Source: Hyphomonadaceae bacterium BRH_c29 (GTDB lineage Bacteria; Pseudomonadota; Alphaproteobacteria; Caulobacterales; Hyphomonadaceae). Taken from it: a stretch of DNA of 64,000 bases. Below the pieces are notes generated by a model, which saw only the letters and a program-made list of their open reading frames with translations, was not told the DNA's origin and made no database searches. Below are positions 59,047 through 64,000 of the stretch, in pieces (position 1 is the stretch's first letter; each line of letters begins with the position of its first letter). The translations under genes and the position numbers were made by a program. The stretch spans positions 1 through 64,000 of the forward strand of contig LADW01000077.1 of NCBI GenBank assembly GCA_000961695.1, read 5' to 3'.

Positions 59047-59976
59047 TTAGCGGCTGGCTTTGCTGCCGCCATTTGCGGCCATGGCCGGAGCGGAAATCTC
59101 TGCTGCGTGGGCGAGCTGCTCGTCGACGCTGACCGAAAACACTTCTGCGCCATCCGGGCCAAGCGGGCCAACCACGATATCACCGACGCGCCATTCAAAC
59201 GCACCGCCATCCTGGGCCGACACGGTCCAGCCAGCATTCAGACGCGGGAAATAGGTTTCGTCCGCAGCCATGGTACGGCTGCGGAAAATGGTGCCATCGG
59301 CGCCGCGAACTTCCAGCCAGCCCTGACGGATTGCGACGAGTTCCAGCGGCAGGGTATCCGGTACCGGGCGCGTGCTTTCGGATTCAGCGAACAGGCTGTC
59401 GCGCGCGCCATTGATGGCCACAACAGCGGCAACGTCAGGCGCCTCCGGCGCAGGGCGCATGACTTGCGACACGCCAATCGCCCCGGCAGCCAGCGCAATA
59501 AGGGCCGTTGCCGACGCAAGCGCCAGCGGCCAGCGGGCACGCTCGGGGCCGATCTTGCCCATTTTCGGGACAGGCGCGGCCTCTTTGACTTCTTTAACGG
59601 CGCCGCATTCCTTGGTGTAGATGGCGACGACGTCCTTCTCGGGCAGGCCGAGGAATTTTGCATAGGTGCTGAGAATGGCCGTCAGATAGCCGCCTTTGGG
59701 CAGCTCGCCGACTTCCATACGCTCAAGCCACATCAGGTAGTCTTTGCGCAGCAGGGTGGCGGCGGTGACATCGCTCAGCTCAAGGCCCTTGGCCTCACGC
59801 ACACGGCGCAGCACCTGACCCATGCGCAGGGATTCGCCATCATAGGACCGGCTCTCGAAGATTTCCCTGGCCTGCAGGAAGCGGTCTGAGTCCGTCACTG
59901 GCTTGCCCGCTATAGCGGGTTCGCGCCCGGCGTCCGGGGCGGCCTGTTCGTGAGGGGTATCGTCTTCGTGTGCCAT
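59047..59976 (-). CDS. RodZ-like helix-turn-helix / DUF4115 protein
   Basis: LRMGQVLRRVREAKGLELSDVTAATLLRKDYLMWLERMEVGELPKGGYLTAILSTYAKFLGL; TM; C-terminal domain VRGADGTIFRSRTMAADETYFPRLNAGWTVSAQDGGAFEWRVGD. Confidence 0.88.
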   Translation of the reverse strand: MAHEDDTPHEQAAPDAGREPAIAGKPVTDSDRFLQAREIFESRSYDGESLRMGQVLRRVREAKGLELSDVTAATLLRKDYLMWLERMEVGELPKGGYLTAILSTYAKFLGLPEKDVVAIYTKECGAVKEVKEAAPVPKMGKIGPERARWPLALASATALIALAAGAIGVSQVMRPAPEAPDVAAVVAINGARDSLFAESESTRPVPDTLPLELVAIRQGWLEVRGADGTIFRSRTMAADETYFPRLNAGWTVSAQDGGAFEWRVGDIVVGPLGPDGAEVFSVSVDEQLAHAAEISAPAMAANGGSKASR

Positions 59977-60068
59977 GTTCGTCCAAAATCGCCCGAGCAG
60001 TCGCGAGTTGCCACGCTATCGCGCAAGAAACGGTCCATGAGTAGAAGTTAACCCACGAGGCCGATCGA

Positions 60069-62333
60069 TCAACCTTCCGCCAGTTCTACACCATATTCGG
60101 CCGCAAGAGCTAACAACTGGTTACGGAACGCATCGTTCGGCTTCTCCAGCGCAGCTTCAAAATCGGTACGAAACGCTGCAAGATCAAGGCTTCTGATCAT
60201 ACGTTTAACAGGCCCGATGGATCCCGCCGACATGGACAAATTGGTAAACCCGAGGGCAACGAAACAGAGCGCAGACAGGCTTGAGCCGGTCGCCTCGCCA
60301 CAAGCGGACATCCGGATTCCGTAGGTGGAGCACTGTTCGGAAACCATCTTCAGGAAGCGCAAAGCACTGGGGAATACAAGGTCGTACCGATCCGAGACAG
60401 ACGGCGTCATCCGGTCTGCGGCATAGAAGAACTGCATCAGGTCATTGGTGCCGACCGACAGGAAGTCCGCCTCCCCTGCCAGTTCCGACAGGCTGAAGGC
60501 CAGCGCCGGTGTTTCCAGCATGACGCCAACTTCTATACGGGACGGGCGCTTTCCGGTGGCCTCTGCGCTCCATTCGACCTCTTTGAGCAGCAATTCCTTG
60601 GCTGCAAAAAATTCCTGCGGAACGGTCACCATGGGGAACATGACGGTCAGCGGCCTGCTCCCGGCGGCGCGGACCAGCGCCCGCAGCTGACGGCGGAAGA
60701 GGCCTTTATGGTCCAGCGCGAAACGGATCGAGCGCCAACCGAGCGCCGGGTTCTCTTCGCGCTGCAGGTTCAGCGCGGGCAACACCTTGTCACCGCCAAG
60801 ATCGACGGTCCGGAAGATCACCGGCTTTCCGGCGGCCTTGTCCAGGACCCGGCGGTACAGCACGATCTGGTCGTTGAGGCGTGGCAGCGTTTCGGACACC
60901 AGGAACTGGAACTCCGTGCGGAAGAGGCCAACGCCATCCGCCCCGGCCTGCTCCATCATGTCCAGATCAAGCTCGAGGCCTGCATTCAGCATCAGGCGAA
61001 CATCGGTGCCATCTTTGGTCCGCGCCGGCTTGTCCCGCAGGGCGGCATAGCCGGCCTGGCGTTCCGAGCGCAGCGCCACCCGGGCCTTGTACGCATCGTA
61101 CAGGGCGTCATCCGGGCGGACGTGAAGGATGCCCTGCTCCGCATCGACGATCAGCCAGTCGCCCTGATCGATCCGGGTCGTCAGGCCTTCGATACCACCC
61201 AACGTCGGGATGCCGAGCGCGCGGGCCACAATGGCCGCATGGGACGAGGCCGCCGCCTCTTCCATCAGGATGCCGCGCAGGCCGGTATTGGCATATTCCA
61301 GCAATTCCGCCGGACCGAGGCGCCGGGCGACCAGCACGCTGCGCTCCTCGGTGATCTGCGGACGGCCTTCATCGCCGCCCAGAATACGCAGGAGGCGGTT
61401 GTCGAGGTCTTCCAGGTCATGCAGGCGTTCGCGCAGGTAGGGATCGCGCGCGCTTTGCAGGCGGGCGCGGTGTTCCCGGCGGGCCCGGTCAATCGAGGCT
61501 TCCGCAGAGAGGCCGGAGCGCACGCCTTCCTGCAGCCGCTCGGCCCAGGACGGGTCGTGCGCCAGCAGGCGGTAGGTTTCCATCACGTCGCGCGGGTCTT
61601 CCCCCAGAACGGCGCCGTCGATGGCCATCATGCGGTCAATCGAGGCTTTCAGGTCCACCAGCGCCCGCGTCAGGCGGTGGACTTCCAGTTCCTGATCACC
61701 GGCAAAGAACTTGGCGGCCGGAACCACAGGGTCGTAGAGAACAGCCCGGCCATAGCCGAGGCCCTCGCAGAAGACGCGGCCCCGCAGCGAGGCGAGGTTG
61801 CGCGCGCGCTTTTGCACGTCACCATTTTCGAGGTGTTCCGGATCGATCCGGTCGACAATCTCGGCCAGCACCATGGCGATGGTCTGCAGCGTGTCGACTT
61901 CCTCGTCGCCATAGACCCGCTCGGTCCGGTTCTGGACGGTGAGAACCCCGATCACCCGCCCGCCGCGCAGGATGGGCACACCGAGGAACGCATGAAACGG
62001 GTCTTCGCCGGTTTCAGGCCGGTAGGAGAAGGAGGGATGGCGCGGCGCGTCCTGAATTGCCATCGGCTCAGCCCGGCGAGCCACGAGACCGACCAGGCCT
62101 TCATTGGCCGACAGGCGCGTATTGCCGACAGCTTCAGGCTTCAGGCCTTCGGTGGCGATCAGGATGAGCTGTCCGCCCCGGTGGCGCAGGTAAACCGAGC
62201 ACACATCGGCCACCATGGTGGAGGCGATGAGGCGAACCACATTGTCGAGCCGGGAGCGTGTTTCACCGTCTTCCGCCATCATCTGGCGGAGGCGGTTCAT
62301 CAACAGACGCGTGGCAGGCAGGTTGTAGGCCAT
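60069..62333 (-). CDS. ptsP: Phosphoenolpyruvate-protein phosphotransferase PtsP (GAF-EI, nitrogen PTS)
   Basis: GAF domain N-term; EEAAASSHAAIVARALGIPTLGG; GLFRTEFQFL; SVGTNDLMQFFYAADRMTP. Confidence 0.96.
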   Translation of the reverse strand: MAYNLPATRLLMNRLRQMMAEDGETRSRLDNVVRLIASTMVADVCSVYLRHRGGQLILIATEGLKPEAVGNTRLSANEGLVGLVARRAEPMAIQDAPRHPSFSYRPETGEDPFHAFLGVPILRGGRVIGVLTVQNRTERVYGDEEVDTLQTIAMVLAEIVDRIDPEHLENGDVQKRARNLASLRGRVFCEGLGYGRAVLYDPVVPAAKFFAGDQELEVHRLTRALVDLKASIDRMMAIDGAVLGEDPRDVMETYRLLAHDPSWAERLQEGVRSGLSAEASIDRARREHRARLQSARDPYLRERLHDLEDLDNRLLRILGGDEGRPQITEERSVLVARRLGPAELLEYANTGLRGILMEEAAASSHAAIVARALGIPTLGGIEGLTTRIDQGDWLIVDAEQGILHVRPDDALYDAYKARVALRSERQAGYAALRDKPARTKDGTDVRLMLNAGLELDLDMMEQAGADGVGLFRTEFQFLVSETLPRLNDQIVLYRRVLDKAAGKPVIFRTVDLGGDKVLPALNLQREENPALGWRSIRFALDHKGLFRRQLRALVRAAGSRPLTVMFPMVTVPQEFFAAKELLLKEVEWSAEATGKRPSRIEVGVMLETPALAFSLSELAGEADFLSVGTNDLMQFFYAADRMTPSVSDRYDLVFPSALRFLKMVSEQCSTYGIRMSACGEATGSSLSALCFVALGFTNLSMSAGSIGPVKRMIRSLDLAAFRTDFEAALEKPNDAFRNQLLALAAEYGVELAEG

Positions 62334-62359
62334 CTATGACCCGGTTGTTGCAAGCGCCC

Positions 62360-63607
62360 TCACTCAGCGTCAAGGCCGAATGCGGTATGAAGCGCCCGGA
62401 CGGCCAGTTCTGTATAGGGCGCGGCGATCAGAACCGAGATCTTGATCTCTGACGTGGCGATGACGTCGATGTTGATGTTCTTCTCCGAAAGGGCGCGGAA
62501 CATGGTCTCGGCGACGCCGGTATGGCTCTTCATGCCGACGCCGATGATCGAGACCTTGGAGACGTCACGGGTGACCTCCATGGACTCAAAGCCGAGCTCG
62601 GCCTGCGCTTTTTCCAGCGTTTCCTTGGCGAACGGGCTGTCGCGGTCGGTACAGGTGAAGACCAGGTTGGCCCGGTCCGGACCGCGGGCATTGGCCTGCA
62701 CGATCATGTCCACATTGATCCCGGCCTGCGCCAGCACGGCGAACAGTTTCGCCGAGACGCCGGGCTTGTCCGGCATTCCGTAAAGGGTGACCTTGGCCTC
62801 ATCACGCGAATAGGCGACGCCGCTGACAACCTGCTTTTCCACGATTTCTTCCTCTGCGCAGACTAGGGTTCCGGGATTGGGCTCGCCAGGCTTCAGGAAG
62901 CTGGAGAGCACGCGCACCGGCACGTTATGGTTCATGGCCATTTCAACCGAGCGGGTCTGGAGGACCTTTGCGCCCAGCGAAGCCATTTCGAGCATTTCCT
63001 CGAACGAGATCTTGTTGATCCGGCGCGCCTTGGGAACGATGCGCGGATCGGTGGTGTAGACGCCGTCGACATCGGTGTAGATGTCGCAAACCTGGGCGTT
63101 CAGCGCGGCGGCAACCGCCACGGCGCTGGTATCTGACCCGCCGCGGCCGAGCGTCGTCACGCGGTCTTCGTCGGTCACGCCCTGGAACCCGGCAATGACG
63201 GCAATCTCGCCGGAATCGATGGAGTCCGGCAGCCGGGAATCTTCAAAGCCCATGATGCGGGCGCGGCCATGGCTCTTGTTGGTCTTCAGGCGCAGCTGCC
63301 AGCCGAGCCACGAGCGAGCTTTCAGGCCACGCTTGCGCAGCGCCAGTGCCAGCAGGCCAGCCGTCACCTGCTCGCCCGAGGCGACCACAACGTCATACTC
63401 ATCGTCATACTGGTCGCGCGGCAGGTCCTGACCGGCGGCGCCCTCGGTAAGCGCGACCAGCTTGTTGGTCTCCCCGGCCATGGCCGAAACCACCACGGCC
63501 ATATGCTCGCCCTGCGCTGCGCGGGCCGCGACAATATCGGCCACGTTCGCAATGCGATCGAGGTCTCCAACGGATGTGCCGCCAAACTTGAGTACCGTGC
63601 GCGCCAT
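62360..63607 (-). CDS. lysC: Aspartate kinase
   Basis: MARTVLKFGGTSVGDLDRIANVADIV; TTLGRGGSDTSAVAVAAAL; two ACT-like repeats. Confidence 0.97.
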   Translation of the reverse strand: MARTVLKFGGTSVGDLDRIANVADIVAARAAQGEHMAVVVSAMAGETNKLVALTEGAAGQDLPRDQYDDEYDVVVASGEQVTAGLLALALRKRGLKARSWLGWQLRLKTNKSHGRARIMGFEDSRLPDSIDSGEIAVIAGFQGVTDEDRVTTLGRGGSDTSAVAVAAALNAQVCDIYTDVDGVYTTDPRIVPKARRINKISFEEMLEMASLGAKVLQTRSVEMAMNHNVPVRVLSSFLKPGEPNPGTLVCAEEEIVEKQVVSGVAYSRDEAKVTLYGMPDKPGVSAKLFAVLAQAGINVDMIVQANARGPDRANLVFTCTDRDSPFAKETLEKAQAELGFESMEVTRDVSKVSIIGVGMKSHTGVAETMFRALSEKNINIDVIATSEIKISVLIAAPYTELAVRALHTAFGLDAE

Positions 63608-63698
63608 TTCGCCCTATATCCTGTAGAACCGGGTATGCCCCTATATACGCGCCCTCATACGGGCTGTTCTCAGCCGGATCAAACAGGTTTGCTAAACC

Positions 63699-64000
63699 AT
63701 GGTGAAAACAATTGAAGGCTCCCTTGGGGCACCCCGCACGCCGAGCATCGATCCGGACGAAGTGGCAAAATTTTCCGCCATGGCCGCCGACTGGTGGGAC
63801 CCGACGGGCAAATTTCGCCCCCTGCACCGGTTCAACCCGGTCCGGCTTCGCTTCATTCGCGAAACGGCAGAGCGCCATTTCGGCATCGCAGCGGGCAAGG
63901 TGAAGCCGCTGGAAGGCCTGCGTTTACTGGACATTGGCTGTGGCGGCGGCCTTGTCTGCGAACCCATGGCGCGGCTCGGCGCAGCGGTGACCGGTGTCGA
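63699..64000 (+). CDS. ubiG: Ubiquinone biosynthesis O-methyltransferase UbiG, N-terminal part (runs off window)
   Basis: My translation: [62 protein letters not shown]...[27 protein letters not shown]. Confidence 0.92.
   Translation, partial: MVKTIEGSLGAPRTPSIDPDEVAKFSAMAADWWDPTGKFRPLHRFNPVRLRFIRETAERHFGIAAGKVKPLEGLRLLDIGCGGGLVCEPMARLGAAVTGV

Noticed and set aside
60708-62339. 543-aa plus-strand ORF opposite ptsP
   Set aside because: Antisense shadow of ptsP.
1-64000. Mobile elements, CRISPR arrays, defence islands, tRNA or rRNA genes
   Set aside because: None visible by reading: no transposase/integrase ORFs, no regularly spaced repeat arrays other than the short LytTR-site repeat, no recognisable tRNA/rRNA signatures.

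Overview
This 64 kb window is GC-rich core chromosome from an alphaproteobacterium, most likely a Caulobacterales/Hyphomonadaceae-type organism. That placement is inferred from sciP, chpT, the flagellar gene order, CtrA-like boxes and EcfG-like promoters. I see no rRNA, tRNA, CRISPR, transposase or prophage. The content is mostly housekeeping: a flagellar fliF-G-H-N/flhF block beside sciP, proC, lgt, metY, rpoD, dnaG, carA/carB, greA, mnmA, chpT-RR-cheR, ydbH-ynbE-ydbL, clpB, prmC/prfA, ispG, rodZ-like, ptsP, lysC and the start of ubiG. The observations most worth following up are: (1) a very short FliF (220 aa) that appears to keep only TM1, a collapsed RBM3, TM2 and the FliG-binding tail; (2) a SAM-I/IV-clan-like riboswitch upstream of metY, with a loop complementary to the metY Shine-Dalgarno; (3) an orphan structured sRNA candidate with a strong intrinsic terminator at ~24.05-24.17 kb; (4) three 13-bp direct-repeat copies at an exact 20-bp period between a membrane LytTR regulator and an acyltransferase; (5) two exact EcfG-type promoters (GGAAC-N16/17-CGTT); (6) a TetR promoter with a perfect palindrome in its -35/-10 spacer; (7) a Shine-Dalgarno-sequestering hairpin between clpB and an S9 peptidase gene. 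All functional names come from reading the protein sequences; no database search was run.
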